The notes: a model not told the origin generated them from the letters alone. A stretch of 64,000 nucleotides of DNA from Adenophora triphylla var. japonica (GCA_022495995.1 JAFEMH010006970.1:42891-106890); one strand, 5' to 3'. Positions 11,046 through 24,030 are shown, numbered from the stretch's first letter. Program-made: numbers and translations.

Positions 11046-14000
11046 TTATTCATCAATTAGAGCAGCATCTTCCCAACTAGTATCTTCCTTGACTGAATTC
11101 GACCAATGAACTAGTATCTGAGGAACAAGCTTATTGCCCCTTTTTACCATTCTCCGATCTAATATAGCTACAGGATGTAACTGAATTTGACCATCACTCC
11201 CAACAAAAGGTAATGCAGTAGAGACCACTGCTTTAGACCCAATTTTTTTCTTCAGTAGTGATACATGAAAAACAAGATAAATCAATAAGCCAACTAGTAA
11301 TTTCAATCTTTATGGAACCTTCCCAATCCTCTCAAAAATTAAGAATGGACCAAAGTATTTGGAAGCCAGTTTTTGATTGGCTCCGAGTTGAACTTAATGT
11401 TGTCTATAGGGATTCAGCTTGAGATAGACCCAATCTCCTTCTGCAAATTCCCTCCCTGTTCTGTTCTTGTCAGCATATAAGTATCTATTCTGTTCAACCT
11501 CTATGTTTTGTTTTAAGAGAGCATCCAAGGTTTGCCTTTCCTTAGAAAACTCACCAACAACAGTAATGGTAGTGTCTTCATGATAAGGTATCAATCCCAT
11601 CCTTGGTTCATGTCCATACAAGACCTTAAAGTGAGCTCGATATACCACCATTCAACTAATGACAACCATTTGGTCCACATCTTGGGTTTGTGTCAAGACA
11701 TAACTCTAAGATTAGCTTCAAGGCACCTATTAAGACTCTCAGTTTGACCATCACTTTGAGGGTGGTAGGCAGTGCTTTGATTGGGCTTAGTACCCATTTT
11801 CTTGAATAACTCTTGCCAAAATGCACTCATGAATAGCCTATCCCTTTCACTAGCAATTGACCTAGGCAGACCATGCAGCTTGTAAATGTTTCTCATGAAT
11901 GTATCAGCCAACTCAATAGTATTGACGGGATGCTACAAGGAAATGAAGTGTCCATACTCATGAACATCCTTTCCCTCTGATTTGGGTAATCCTTCCACAA
12001 AATCCATAGAGATGTCAATCCATGCTTCTTCAGGAATTGGTAAAGGTTGTAATAGCCCTGAAAAAGGAATGATTTCCCCTTTATTCCTTTGACGATTCTC
12101 ACACTCTTGGACAAACTCTTGTATATTCTTCTTTAAACAAGGGCAATAGAAAAACTGTATAATTCTGTTTTAAGTACCATCCCAACCAGAGTGACCTCTA
12201 TAACAAGTAACATGCAATTCCTCTAGTAACCTCCCCCGTAGTCCTTTTCCTTGACCAACATACAATTTTCCATCCTTCTTAATCAGCCCTTATGAATAAC
12301 TCCATTCTTGTGTATTGGCTCCATGATTAGCCAGCTCAATGTACCCCAATACTTTTTCATCACCTTCATAGCTATCAATTATTTCATTCACCCAAGTTGG
12401 AACTGATATAGAGATGGTCTTTAATTGCCCTCCCTCTCTCTTAACTCTAGATAGGGCATCATCAACCCTATTTTCATTTCCCTTCTTATAAATAATCTCA
12501 TAGTCCAACCCCATTAACTTTGTTATCCATTGCTGCAGCATTAAGGTGGTTTACTTCTGTTCCATGAAGTATTTTAAACTCTGTTGGTCAGTTCTAATTA
12601 TGAAATGTTTTTTCTTGAATGTAGGGCCTCCACTTAATTATTGCCATAGCTATAACAAGTAACTCCTTTTCATAAGTAGAAAATGATTGATTCCTCAAAC
12701 TCAACCCTTGACTGAGATAAGCTATTGACCTCCCCTTTTGCATTAACACAGTCCCAATACCCTTACTGCTTGCATCAGTATCTATAATGAATTGTTCTTC
12801 AAAGTCATGCATGACCAGCACTGGAGTAGTACTCATGGCCACTTTTAAATCTTCAAAAGCCTTTTGAGCCTCCATCCCCCAAGCAAACCCATTCTTCCTT
12901 AGCAAGGCTGTCAAGGGTTTACTTATCATATCATACCCTTGCTCAAACCTTCTATCATAACCTGTCAATAAAAAAAAGCTAAGTTGTGTTATATAAGTAG
13001 GAACAGGCCACTCCACCATAGCCTTGACCTTGTTTAGATCAGCAGACACCCCTTCTTCTGAAATGGCATATCCCAGATACTCCGAACTGCTTTGAGCAAA
13101 TGAACATTTGCTCAATTTGGTAAACAAGCTGTGCTTAACCATCATTACCAGCACTTATTACAAGTGACCAATGTGCTCTTATAAGGTATTAATGTATACT
13201 AATATATCATCAAAGTAAACAAGTACACTCTTCCTCATTAATGGTTCACAAACTTCATTCATAAGTGCTTGGAATGAAGCTGGAGCATTTGTAAGACCAA
13301 AGGGCATTACCTTGAATTCAAAATGGCCATGTTGAGTTCTGAATGTTGTCTTGTATATGACTTCATGTGCTACATTTATCTGATGGTATCCAGATCTAAG
13401 ATCCAATTTGGAAAATCACCTAGCACCATGCAGTTCATCCAGTAATTCTTCAATGAGGGGAATGGGAAATTTATTCTTGATTGTCATATCATTGAGCCTT
13501 CTGTAATCCACACACAATCTCCATGTTCCATCCTTTTTCAGAACCAATAACACTGGAGAGGCAAAAGGGCTACTGCTATGTTGTATAAGCCTACTGTCCA
13601 ATATCTCTTTCACTTGCCTCTTAATCTTTGCCTTCTGAAAATGGGGAGCTATGTATGGTCTTTGACTGATTGGATTGCTCCCTTCTTTTAAAACAATCCT
13701 ATGGTCATGCCTTCTTTGTGGTGGCAATCCCACAGGTTGTCCAAACATAACCTTATAATCACTTGGCAACCCTTCCACTCTAAGATCATGAGCAGTGTCA
13801 CTACAACTTCCATTCATATAAAATAAGTAGCCTAAAATGCCTTTCTTGGTCTTCCTAATCAGTTTACTTAATCCCTTGCCACTGATCAATTTAAGTGACC
13901 CTTCTTACTCAGTACCCTTCAGTGTAATCTTCTTCTTTCCCAAATACAAAGAGACTTCCATTCTATTATAGTCTAATGTAATTGGACTATGAGTCTTCAG

Positions 14001-14260
14001 CCATGCCACTCCCAATATAATATCACAACCCCCTAAGGGAAACACCCACAAATCTGCATTAATAGTATACCCTTGCATCTCCCATGTAAAATCAGTACAA
14101 AGGGCATCACTGGTGAGTCTGTTTCTATCTGCTATTGTGACATTCAATGGCAAGGTTTGTATGGCTATGCTTCCCAACAGTGCTGATGTATCAGAGTTAA
14201 TGAAGCTATGTGTAGCCCCACCATCTATTAGGATAGTGATTTGCCTCTTCTTAACTTTAC
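11046..14260 (-). pseudogene. Chromovirus pol remnant with chromodomain
   Basis: Reading leftwards: the protease active site reads LIDGGATHSF near 14220, with GCDIILGVAWL near 14020. RT spans about 13780-13180 with the YFDDILVY box near 13210. RNase H lies near 12800-12600 (IIDTDASSKGIGTVL, FSTYEKELL). Integrase core pieces lie at 12110-11690 (DISMDFVEGLP, TAYHPQSDGQTE). The C-terminus at 11306-11046 is a chromodomain (LVHWSNSVKEDTSWED), which in this group directs integration to particular chromatin. Numerous stops and frameshifts break the frame. Confidence 0.9.
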
Positions 14261-14599
14261 CCTGAGTTTAATGGTGACATGGGAAGAAACCCCATTTAGA
14301 GTCATCACAGAAATAAGTGCATCCTCCTCTTTACCATCTTTATCAACCTCCTCCTGAGTATTGATATCGAACAATTCCTCTTGGATAATTTCTTCCTCCT
14401 CCCCATACAGTGCATACGAATTGGTTTTGCAAATATGGTCCCTATTATATATCTCATCACAATGGATCATAATCATTTACCTCTCATGTCATTTATCTCC
14501 CCAGTTTTCAAGGTTTTCTTTACTGTATTCATGTTGCTGGGTTTATTAACTGACTTATTGTAAGAATAAAAGTTTGAATTGGTGTTGGAATAAGAGCGA

Positions 14600-15725
14600 G
14601 TAGGTGATTTGATGTATGGGTTGGTTTGGTGAAGCTGGTTTGCTTGCTTGGGGTAAAATAAGGTTTAAATTTGGTAGGGAAATGCTAGTTGATCTTAGCT
14701 TGCCTAGCCAATTCCATTGCCTCCTCTACAGATTGTGGTTTAGACATTTTTACAAGTCCCTTAATATCTCCCTTTAGGACACTAAGGAAACTGGAAAGGA
14801 AATGAGCATCATTGAACCCTTCTTGGCCCTAGTTAATCTTGGCTTTTAGTTCTTCATACTCATCCACATATACATCCACTGTAGTCAATTGTTCCACTTT
14901 GTTAAATTCTTCTTGAGAGTTCCTGTGTTCCTTAATTGCAAATTTGCAAATAAAATCATGAAAAAGCCCTCCATGGAATAAATCCTTTACCCACATGATA
15001 AAACTGGTACCAGCGGCTTGCCCGCCCTTCAAAGTAGGTAGATGCATACCTAGCTTTTCTCAGTTCATCCATTGGATTAAAATCAAAGTAATGATCAGCT
15101 TTAATAACCCATCTTCTAGCATCATCTCCATTAAACCTTGTAAAGTCCATCTTAGAAGGTTTAGCATGACATGGTCCATTCCAGTTAGGGGGATTTTGGT
15201 TAGGGGATACATATATGGATTTGCAAATTGGAAATTAGGTTGTTGCATATTTTTGACATAAGGATAAGTGTTGTGTGCAAACTGGGCTTGATTATTCATC
15301 AGATTGACTAAGGGAAAGACAATTTGGGCACTAGTGGGGCCTTGTGAGTGATTCGTAGATGTGGATAGTGGAGGAATGGGGTTATGAATTAGATTTTGAT
15401 TATGTATACTGTAATACCTCCCATCAACTTCAAATCGTACTTCATAAACCTTGTTAGAGCAACCCTCCATCTAAGATCCATTGCTTGCCCCTTGACCTTT
15501 ACCAGCATCGGCCTTGTCTTGCCCATTCCTTAGCCCTATGTTCTCCATCATATCCCCCACTTCCCTTAACACCAGATCAATTACCTCTATGCGTTTCTCA
15601 GTGACCTCCAATCGTTGATCTGTCTTCTCAGTCCCTCTGTAAATAAGCTCACTCAAGCCATCCATTATCTTGTCTTGACCTTCTAGCATCATTTCCAATT
15701 CCTTCCATCTCGTACTGTCCGACAT
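14600..15725 (-). pseudogene. Chromovirus gag remnant
   Basis: The likely start is the ATG at 15725 (MSDSTRWKEL), about 40 bp inside the primer site. A coiled-coil-like N-terminus (KRIEVIDLVLREVGDMME) is followed by a stop. A capsid segment at 15150-14830 carries the signature FTRFNGDDARRWVIKADHYF and FEGRASRWYQF. The rest is shifted among frames. No clear zinc knuckle was found. Confidence 0.75.
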
Positions 15726-15779
15726 AATAAACAAGGGCAGAGCAGAAGCAGCCTGTGGAGAACTGCTCTGATACCAATT

Positions 15780-16142
15780 TGTAATAGCTAAACACTCAAA
15801 TGGGGATAAAACAGGAATCAATTGAATTGCCAATGGAAATTGACCGTAACATTGTACGAATAACACCTACTCGTAAATTATGCTACTCCTAACAAATAAG
15901 AAACGAAAACCATACTGATCAATTTAAACCCCCTCCAAAGGCTTCAGGTGCATGTATATTCCCTTCACTACGCCACCAACAACCAACTAACTGAAACAAG
16001 CCTTGACAAATCACAATGCAACAAGTGTTGAGTGAATATTGTGCACATGCCATTCACGTGTTTAATTGTTATTCCCTCATTACCCCCACTAATTGATTGT
16101 TCAATTACTAAATTGACCCTCGTTGCCCATATAGCCTTTACA
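15780..16142 (-). repeat. 5' LTR of the chromovirus
   Basis: Partner of 10642-10994. On the plus strand it runs from TGTAATAGCT to CCTTTACA. Three bases separate it from the Met-tRNA-type primer site at 15765-15776. The first base beyond its outer end starts AATAC, near-identical to AACAC at the other flank. Confidence 0.87.
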
Positions 16143-16786
16143 AATACCTTTGATTCCCCCAATGCAACTTTACTTAGTACCAACATGTTGATTCACAATC
16201 ACAATCACAATCACAATCATTGAGTAAGCATTCTGCTCCTCTTCTTTTGCATTGTCATGGGACCTCATGGCAATTTTACTCCATGTTCAAGACAAAAAAA
16301 TGGGTGCATGGATTTGCGCCTGGGATAATGCATGATACTAATTCCTTCTGTCCCAAATAACTGTCATTTTTGAATTTTATACAGATTTAAAAAAAACAAT
16401 TATTATTCAAAATTAATGACAAAAAAATAATTATAAACATAACTTATTCAATATACTATACCTTCGATTTCAATTATAGATGTATATTATCTAGTGATAG
16501 CATAATGTAATGTACATTCAAATCGTGTTACAAATATGCAACAAGTTGCATTATTTGACTCAAAATTAGAAACTAAAGTGCATGCAAACAGTACATAAAT
16601 TGTATTATATGTAACGAATTGATAAAGTACATTACATTAAAATGTCACTAGATAGTACATTTCATTAATTGTAAAAAAATGAAAATATGTTGCATATTTT
16701 GGTCATTCATCCCCCTTATTTATTGTTTCTTTCTCTTACATTATTTCACACAATAAATCAATTATTAAAGGGTTAACTATAAAATA
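16143..16786. other. AT-rich spacer with MITE remnant and microsatellite
   Basis: Four ACAATC units lie near 16193-16219. A Stowaway-like left terminus (ATTCCTTCTGTCCCAAATAA, from 16341) has no clear right end. The remainder is AT-rich and without genes. Confidence 0.5.
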
Positions 16787-17049
16787 CTCCCTATGTTCTA
16801 TTCGAAAATGCACAAAATTGATTTAGCACAAAAATTAATATTGAAATAAGTGTCGTGAGTATTAAAAAGAGGCATTTACCAAATAATCCCTCTAAAGAAA
16901 CAATACTACTTTTTAGGACAATTTCTAATTTGCTTAACCATTTAGTCCCTAACTTAATAACTATACCCTCCAAACATTTTACTAAGTTCACCATCCTATC
17001 ATTTCACTAAGTCCACTCCCTTTAACATTTTAATTTCTCTCAAACCACC

Positions 17050-18190
17050 CTCACCTTAGGTCACCCCCTCCCCATCTTCTCCGGTCAACACTTTCGGCAA
17101 CCATCAACTCCGGCGACCAACTCCGGCAACTTTTTTCGGCGACTTTTTCCGGTGACTTTTTCCGAAAACTTTTTCGGTGACTTTTTCCGGCGACTTTTTT
17201 TTTTTAAATACGCCGACGACCTCTCCGGCGACTAAACAACTGAGAACTTAACTTATCAGTAAGTTCTCAGTTGTCAACTAAACTACTAAGAACACAAATA
17301 ATTCCGGCGACTATCAACTCCGGCGACCACCAACTCTGGCGACCTCTCCGACGAACAAACAACTGAGAACTTAACTTATCAGTAAGTTCTTAGTTGTCAA
17401 CTAAACTACTAAGAACTCAAATAACTCCGACGACTATCAACTCCGGTGACCTCTCCGGCGACCAAACAACTGAGAACTTAACTTATCAGTAAGTTCTCAG
17501 TTGTCAACTAAACTACTAAGAACACAAATAACTCCGGCGACTACCAACTCCGGCGACCAAACAACTGAGAACTTAACTTATCAGTAAGTTCTCAGTTGTC
17601 AACTAAACTACTAAGAACACAAATAACTCAGGCGACTACCAACTCCGGCGACCAAACAACTGAGAACTTAACTTAACAGTAAGTTCTCAGTTGTCAACTA
17701 AACTACTAAAAACACAATTAAATCCGGCGACTACCAACTCCGGCGATCACCAACTCCGGCGACCTCTCCGGCGATCAAACAACTGAGAACTTAACTTATC
17801 AGTAAGTTCTCAGCTGTCAACTAAACTACTAAGAACACAATTAACTCCAGTGACCTCTCCGGAGACCAAACAATTGAGAACTTAACATATCAGTAAGTTC
17901 TCAGTCATCAACTAAACTACTAATAACACGATTAACTCCGGCGACCAAAGAACAGAGTAAGTTCTCAGTTGTCAACTAAACTACTAAGAACACGATCAAC
18001 TCCGGCGACCTCCACGACGATTACCAACTCCGGGGATCTCTCAGACGATAAAAAAACTGAGAACTTAACTTATTAGTAAGTTCTCAGTTGTCAACTAAAC
18101 TACTAAGAACACGATCAACTCCGGCGACCTCTCCGGCGACCAAACAACTGAGAACTTAACTTATTAGTAAGTTCTCAGTTGTCAACTAAA
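17050..18190. repeat. Tandem array of hairpin-forming units
   Basis: Ten copies, one partial, of a unit containing an inverted repeat with 14-bp arms CAACTGAGAACTTA / TAAGTTCTCAGTTG and a 9-nt loop. Copies start near 17237, 17360, 17467, 17562, 17657, 17780, 17871, 17950 (partial), 18055 and 18145, spaced about 80-123 bp. Units are joined by CTCCGGCGACC-rich linkers. The arms are better conserved than the linkers. Confidence 0.85.
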
Positions 18191-18195
18191 TTAAT

Positions 18196-18201
18196 TTTAA
18201 C

Positions 18202-18292
<91 letters not shown>

Positions 18293-18310
18293 ATATATAT
18301 ATATATATAA
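18196..18310. repeat. (AAT)n and (AT)n microsatellite
   Basis: About 18 AAT/ATA units run into a long AT dinucleotide tract with one AATAAT interruption. A typical hypermutable simple repeat. Confidence 0.95.
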
Positions 18311-18990
18311 CTATCTAATATCCTTAAAATTTTAAGAAACTTTCCTTCAAAAAAAATTTTTTAAGAAATTTTTTAATGATGTTATAATGGTATATTAATA
18401 ATAAATTTTATAATTTTGTTCACTTATTAATTTTTTATATATTATTTGTCAAAAAAAAAATGATAACCAATCACTAATTAATATAAATGACAATGTTATT
18501 TTCATATTTTCAAGGTACTAGTTTGTACTAATTTTATCTTATAAATAATGTTCAGATTTGCTATTGAGGGTAAAATTAATGAAAAAAAAAATGTCGCACT
18601 TTTTTATATTACTACAAAGGAACTTTGAACATTAATTTTATGTTAATTTATAGAAAAATTGCAAAAAATAAAAAACTCTAAACTCTTTTGTGGGTTTAAT
18701 CACTCATTTGAATATTTTTTTTGCATCCAACACATCCAATTATTTTTTTGCGTTCATGTTCACTCTCATTAACATCATCTATTTTTTTCCATTATCTTAT
18801 CATGTGTATTACATGTGATAAAGTTTGTAATGGTAAAAGAGTCCAATTGTGTCCCAGAACATTCAAAGTTCTATTCAATATCCATAAATAGAAGGGGTCC
18901 AAGTGAAAATAAACAAACTTTTGACATCATTACTTTCTCTTTTGTTCTTGTTTATCACTTTTCTTTCTTTTCTCTCTCTCTGGAAACTCA
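18311..18990. other. AT-rich non-coding stretch
   Basis: Homopolymer-rich sequence with no convincing coding potential. The open frame starting at 18815 runs through a CT repeat and is not supported. Confidence 0.5.
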
Positions 18991-18994
18991 CCCC

Positions 18995-19019
18995 TCTCTC
19001 TCTCTCTCTCTCTCTCTCT
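18995..19019. repeat. (CT)n microsatellite
   Basis: About twelve CT units, with a shorter CT tract just before it. Confidence 0.9.
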
Positions 19020-19618
19020 TAGAAAACAACACCAAATGGGTTCAATTTTTTTTTTCTTTTGATTTTGTATTCATTGAATACCAAACTTACGATATGTATG
19101 GATTTAAAAAATAAAAAATCAAAGAGAAATGGAAGACTTAAAACTCAAATAACTGGTTGCTTCTTCAAAGGCCAGAACAAGAAATCGCAAGAGGTTCCGA
19201 ATAAAAACAATTCAACTGGTTGTATTCATTGGATCCGGATAGATCTGTGATGGCGGCGGAGTCGTAATAAAGAGTTGCAGCGGCGATCGGCGAAGGAGGT
19301 GCTCGAGGATTGCTCGTCGGAGAAATAAGAGGGTATCTGCGTGAGAGATGCTGAAGTTTGGGGAGGGGTTTGCCGGAGTTGGAGGAGGGTGACCGAAGAG
19401 TTGGAGTAGACAGAGAGAGAGTTCGCCGCAGTTCGCCGGACGTGGGAACACTTTCAATCTCTAGAAATGGTCGTTGATTCAGTTCTGTCTTCTCCGTAGG
19501 ACCTCCGGCGTTCGCCAGAGGGCTATTCGATGGAGAGAGGGGTTGTTGGACGACCAGAGGTGGGGGAAGGCGTGACCGGAGGTGGGGAGGAAGACGCCGC
19601 CGGAGTTAGGGAGAAGCA

Positions 19619-19860
19619 GATGGGTGGTGACGGGAGAGAGGGAGTAGAGAGAGAAAGTGTGTGTGAGAGAGAATGTGTGTGTGTGTGAGTATGGGATTCG
19701 CCGGAGTTGAGGGGACGGTCGCCGGAGTTGAGGGATAGGCGCCGAAAGTTGTGGAGGGGAGGGGTGGTGACGGGAGAGAGGGAGTAGAGAGAGAAAGTGT
19801 GTGTGCGTGTGTGAGAGAGAGTGTGTGTGTGTGTTTTTGTGATAGGGTGGGTGGGTGGGT
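19619..19860. repeat. Duplicated GA/GT-rich segment
   Basis: A block reading GGTGGTGACGGGAGAGAGGG and continuing with GTAGAGAGAGAAAGTGTG occurs twice, about 140 bp apart (from about 19624 and 19762). (GT)n and (GGGT)n tracts flank it. It is a local tandem duplication. Confidence 0.75.
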
Positions 19861-20190
19861 GGGCGGGGAGGGGATATAATTATATCATTTAAATTAAGTG
19901 AGGGATTATATGATAGGACAAAATATTTTTTAGGATTAGAAAGTAGATTAAGAAATAGGTTGTCTTAGGATGTACAAATTAGATATTATTGAGGGACTAT
20001 GGCGTAATTTTCTCTATTAAAATGAGGTAGGAGAGAAGGTGGGTTATGAAATAGTAATTGATAGTTATTGTGAGTATAACAATTGATTCTCTTAAATAAA
20101 AAAGTATAAAATGTTTTCATTTTAGGAGTGTGCATTTTTAAATGGGACATTGAAAATAGAAATTTATGTTTTTTTGGGTGGGACGGAGGT

Positions 20191-20581
20191 AGGGCCTAAT
20201 GTCCACTGAGAGATATCAATTTGGGATCTAACTTTTCAATTTTATCAATTTAGGGTCTAACGTGACACTTTTTGCACAATTTACGTCTTTTTTTTTTTTT
20301 ACGAAAGTCATTAGAAAATTTGGTTAAGTAACATGTGCCTTATACGTGATAGGCATATTGGATTAGTTTGAAATGAGTATTATTTTTTAAGGGATTAGAT
20401 GCAAATATATAAACATAAAGGTGATAAAATAAAAATTACTTTTTTGTCAAATATAAAATAATCAAACTTTAAAACAGAATATATTAAAACTTTATTTTTT
20501 TTATTTATAATCATAAATAAATAATTCTTTATTAGTTATACTATAATAATGTTAGAGAATAATTTACTTTATTTATTATTA
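20191..20581. other. AT-rich spacer
   Basis: Low-complexity AT-rich DNA without a recognisable gene. A repeated phrase (GGGATCTAACTTTTCAATTT, then AGGGTCTAACGTG) lies near 20222-20262. Confidence 0.5.
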
Positions 20582-20683
20582 TTTCCTTCGTTCCGAAATA
20601 AATGTCGCATTTTTTTAATTGTAATATTTATTTTAGGATGAATAAAAGAAGAAAGTGCGACAATTATTATGACGTGAATGAAG
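20582..20683. mobile_element. Short Stowaway-like MITE (102 bp)
   Basis: Flanked by TA on both sides (20580-20581 and 20684-20685). The terminal inverted repeats align as TTCCTTCGTTCCGAAATAAA against CTTCATTCACGTCATAATAA, continuing with TGTCGCA on both. It is non-coding and can form a hairpin. Confidence 0.65.
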
Positions 20684-20774
20684 TATACTAATAATATTAC
20701 TTGTTTTGAACAGAGGCTTAAAAAATATTATATAAATAATTACTCTTATAAAGAGGTAATTATTTATTTTTTAC

Positions 20775-20994
20775 CCGGTTAATTAAGCCATCACCTACTC
20801 TTTCTTGTATCCTCTGACTACTCCAAACTCTAGTCATTCTTGCCGGTGTCGTTGTTATTTCTTTTGTGTTGCCTGAAGCATATGAAGATATCTATTATTA
20901 TGATCTCGTTCGTAAATGAGTTATTTGACAATGACTCCGTTGAAGATACTGCAAAGCCTAGTGAAGTCCCTCCGATTGTCTTAACCGTTGTTGG
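20775..20994 (+). pseudogene. Upstream fragment of an unknown coding region, split by the LARD
   Basis: An open frame including NELFDNDSVEDTAKPSE runs into the LARD at 20995. It resumes in frame after the element, at 26787 (VPVSYSPVSIREAF), when one copy of the target duplication is counted. I do not recognise the family. The frame stops soon afterwards, so the gene was already damaged or has decayed since. Confidence 0.5.
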
Positions 20995-23743
20995 TGTAAC
21001 GACCCCAAATTTCCACAACAATAATAATACTTAATTAATAATAAAATAACCTCCAACGGCTATTAAAATCATAATTCAAACACTAACTACAATTTTAAAT
21101 AACTCAAATGCTGAAAAATGGTAACAATTTCAACGGCTAGTACAATCCACTAGCTCAACAAAATCCTTAAAGTCTTACAATCTCTCAAATAACTGCAATA
21201 ACTAACTAAAGAGTCTAAAAATGAAATAAGCTAAAAACGATCCTTGAACTCCTTATGAAGTGCTCCCGAACCGTTTCACATCCTCCCTATATGAAATCTG
21301 GAAGAAAAAGAGTATGAAAGGGTGAGCGAACAATGCCCAGTAAGTTCATATACAACCCCTCCGGTTACTAAGGAGGAGTTGACCTGAAGGAATATCAAAC
21401 GATACAATTTTCAAATAACAATCGAAGACATAACGAAGTTCAAATTCGAAATCATTATTTAACAAATTCTCAAATCACATGTCTTTCAAAATCTCAATGG
21501 TTTCACAAACTGAGTTAACAAATATTTTAGAGTTCCAAATGATGACGAAATCGATTCAAATTGACTCGAATGATTTACTTATTTAAAACTGTCCCATACC
21601 AGCCTTAACTAACTAAACCACTCACAGATTTTTAGAAATTTCAAAGGACTGATAAGCTGAACAAAGTTGACTCGAATGATCTAATCATCTACAACTGTCC
21701 CATACCAGCTGTAGATAATCAAATCATTCACAGACATCATGATCACATAAGTGGTCCACTGACCTTATTGAACCAAAATCCCATAAAGGGAACAAAAGCC
21801 CACAAGGAGCACTAAGGTTGACTCCGCAGAGTCCTAAACAGTGTATCCAGAACACTCCACCAATCCTACATTGAAGCGGTGAACTAAGTTTGCCCGAAGG
21901 CCAAATATCAAATATACCCCGCCGAAGCAGGTTGTCTAACTTAGTGATCATTAATGGAACAAAAATCACATCATATAAAAACTCATTTTTTATACAGAAT
22001 ACGAACTTCCACAATAACAACAAAATTCTGTATTTACGAAAACAAAAGGACGATATAGCAAACGAATAACAAAAGATTAGCAAATAACGGTAAACGAGGG
22101 AGTCAAAACAAATACTGACGCGAGGTCAGCTTTTACGTATCAAAAGAACGTACATCTCCAAGAAATATGCGGAAGCCTAAACAATGAAACGGAGCGGAAT
22201 CAATTAACTTAAAGATGTATAATCCCTTACCTCGATTGTTTGTACTCGAACAATTGCTAACTCCGATCGGATCTACACAAATAAATAATATCCGTTAAGT
22301 ACGAATTAACTACTTAATACTCCGTCTCAACATAACTTTATTTTACTTCACTAACTTATGAGTTAATTCTATTTAATTCCGTCTCAAGTTGCTTTCCACT
22401 TCTAGAGTTTTCCAAAATACCCTTCACATAACTACCAAAACACCTCTAGGGTTTACCCAACTACCCTTAGGTTTCTAACATTTTTATTCCCCTTTTTTAA
22501 ATAATTTCCTAAAGGTCTTTTGACTTTTCATTACTCTCAAAAAGGTCCCTTTAAATTTTCTTATTCCTAGAAAAGTCCCTTTAGTTTCATAATTGCAAAA
22601 AGGTCCTTTAACTTTCTAAAATTATAAAGAAGTCCTTTGACTTTCAGAATTTTGCAAAACAGTCACTCAACTTTCAAAGATTACAAAACAGTCCCTCATC
22701 TTTCAGAAATGACAGAACAGTCCCCTAACTTTCAGGATTTACAAAACAGCTCCTAATTTCCAGATTTTCAGTTTGGGTCACTAGGGTTTTGAAAACTGAT
22801 TTTCAGCTTTTAATCTTGGTTAGATTTCTAACCAAAAACACTTTTATTCAAAATCAAAACCTTTTTGATATCAAATATTTTACCCAAATCAATTTGTAAA
22901 ATAATTTTACACCAAAAATTATTTACACAAAACACACACACACACGGTACACACATACAAAACACACAAAAATATTTATTTTTCTTTAAATCTTTCTTGG
23001 TATGAACAATCCTAGATTAACCTCCATTAATTCATACACAATCCTATTTCAATAATCTTTTATAGGATTTATATTTTCCATCACATAATATATTCATAAT
23101 AAAAACCCCAATCTAATCTCAAGTGTTTCTAGGATTTTCTAGACTTTAAATTTAAGAACAATAATTATTAAACGAAACGAATACAAACCTTATACCAATT
23201 GTTCTTTCTCTTTTCCTCTTACACACACAGCAATTCTCTTCCTTTTCTTTTCCAAGTTGGATGGCATTTTTTTTCCTTCTTCATCACTCACGGTTGACTC
23301 CCTCTCTCACGGCAGAATAGTACCGCCTCCTCTCTCTTTATTTCTTTCTTTTTGTAAAAATAAACTAACCCTAGATATTAAAAGAATATATTTATAATAT
23401 GGATTTTCCATCCTAGGTCAATTAATTTCTCTTAGCCCATTAGGTAGTTTTGCCCAATAATAACTAAAGCCCAAACACAATTCAATTTTTTTTTATTAAA
23501 AAGATAATTCAAATAATTTAATTTAAGGAAATAATTTAATTATTAAAACAATTTATTAAAAATGAGTATTTAAAAAAAAGTTTTACTAAATCTAAGCCCA
23601 ATATCAAAGTCCAACTCATCTAAATAATTTAACCCACATAATATAATTCCTAGGACTTCAATATAATTATTAGTCCCTCTAAAAGCCTAATTGAAAATTT
23701 AACAATTTATCAAATAATCCTCGAAAATTTTTGGGTTATTACA
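20995..23743 (-). repeat. 3' LTR of the LARD
   Basis: About 2749 bp, from TGTAACGACCCC to GGGTTATTACA on the plus strand. It contains about eight degenerate units of the type CAAAAAGTCCCTTTAACTTT (22500-22760) and an AC microsatellite near 22932. A 119-codon minus-strand open frame at 22083-21724 is shared with the other LTR. It shows no known domain and is probably chance. Confidence 0.93.
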
Positions 23744-24030
23744 TTTTTATCCCCTTAAAAGAAGTTTAGTCCTCTAAACTTTCATAATTCGATGTAGCAA
23801 CTAATCTTATCATATCAATCTACACTAAATACTCCAAGAATAATACTGAGGACAAACCTAAGGCTCAAATCAAACTTATCCTTACACATTCTAAACTCCC
23901 AAGGATCTAAAGGCTCAAATCAAACTTATCCTCATACATTCTATCTCCCAAGGATCTAAAAGCTCAAATAAAACTTATCCTCATACATCCTAAACTCCCA
24001 AAGATCTAAAGCCAAAACTTTGATACCAAC
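23744..24030 (-). other. LARD internal region with a three-copy 51-bp repeat
   Basis: Only 287 bp. The polypurine tract lies at 23744-23760 and the primer site at about 24015-24029, both on the minus strand. Between them, about 23870-24013 holds three tandem copies of a unit of about 51 bp (GGCTCAAATCAAACTTATCC, then TCCCAAGGATCTAAA) next to the primer site. Nothing is coding. Packaging or dimerisation signals are expected in such a region. Confidence 0.8.

Larger units (their letters stand above)
10642..16142 (-). mobile_element. Complete but decayed Ty3/gypsy chromovirus (Reina-like)
   Basis: Minus-strand element of 5.5 kb. It has LTRs at both ends (353 and 363 bp), a Met-tRNA-type primer site (TGGTATCAGAGC, minus, 15776-15765), gag, PR, RT, RNase H, integrase and a C-terminal chromodomain, then a polypurine tract (AAGGGGAATGG, near 11008-10998). 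Flanks AACAC and AATAC form a target duplication with one mismatch. Short LTRs plus a chromodomain suggest the Reina lineage. The diverged LTRs and many stops point to an old insertion. Confidence 0.9.
16787..20190. mobile_element. Candidate large TIR element with mariner/Stowaway-like ends
   Basis: The left end is TA then CTCCCTATGTTCTATTCG, with AAAATGCACA shortly after. The right end, read on the other strand, starts CCTCCGTCCC and has AATGTCCCATTTAAAAATGC further in, followed by TA (20191-20192). The two ends are therefore imperfect inverted repeats bounded by TA. Both halves also carry TCCGGCGAC-type words in inverted orientation. No transposase is visible. Boundaries are tentative, and this may instead be two unrelated MITE ends around repetitive DNA. 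Confidence 0.35.

Noticed and set aside
17237..18182. CRISPR-like array of palindromic repeats
   Set aside because: The genome is a plant's, spacers are themselves repetitive (CCGGCGACC words), spacing is irregular and there are no cas genes. It is a minisatellite of hairpins.
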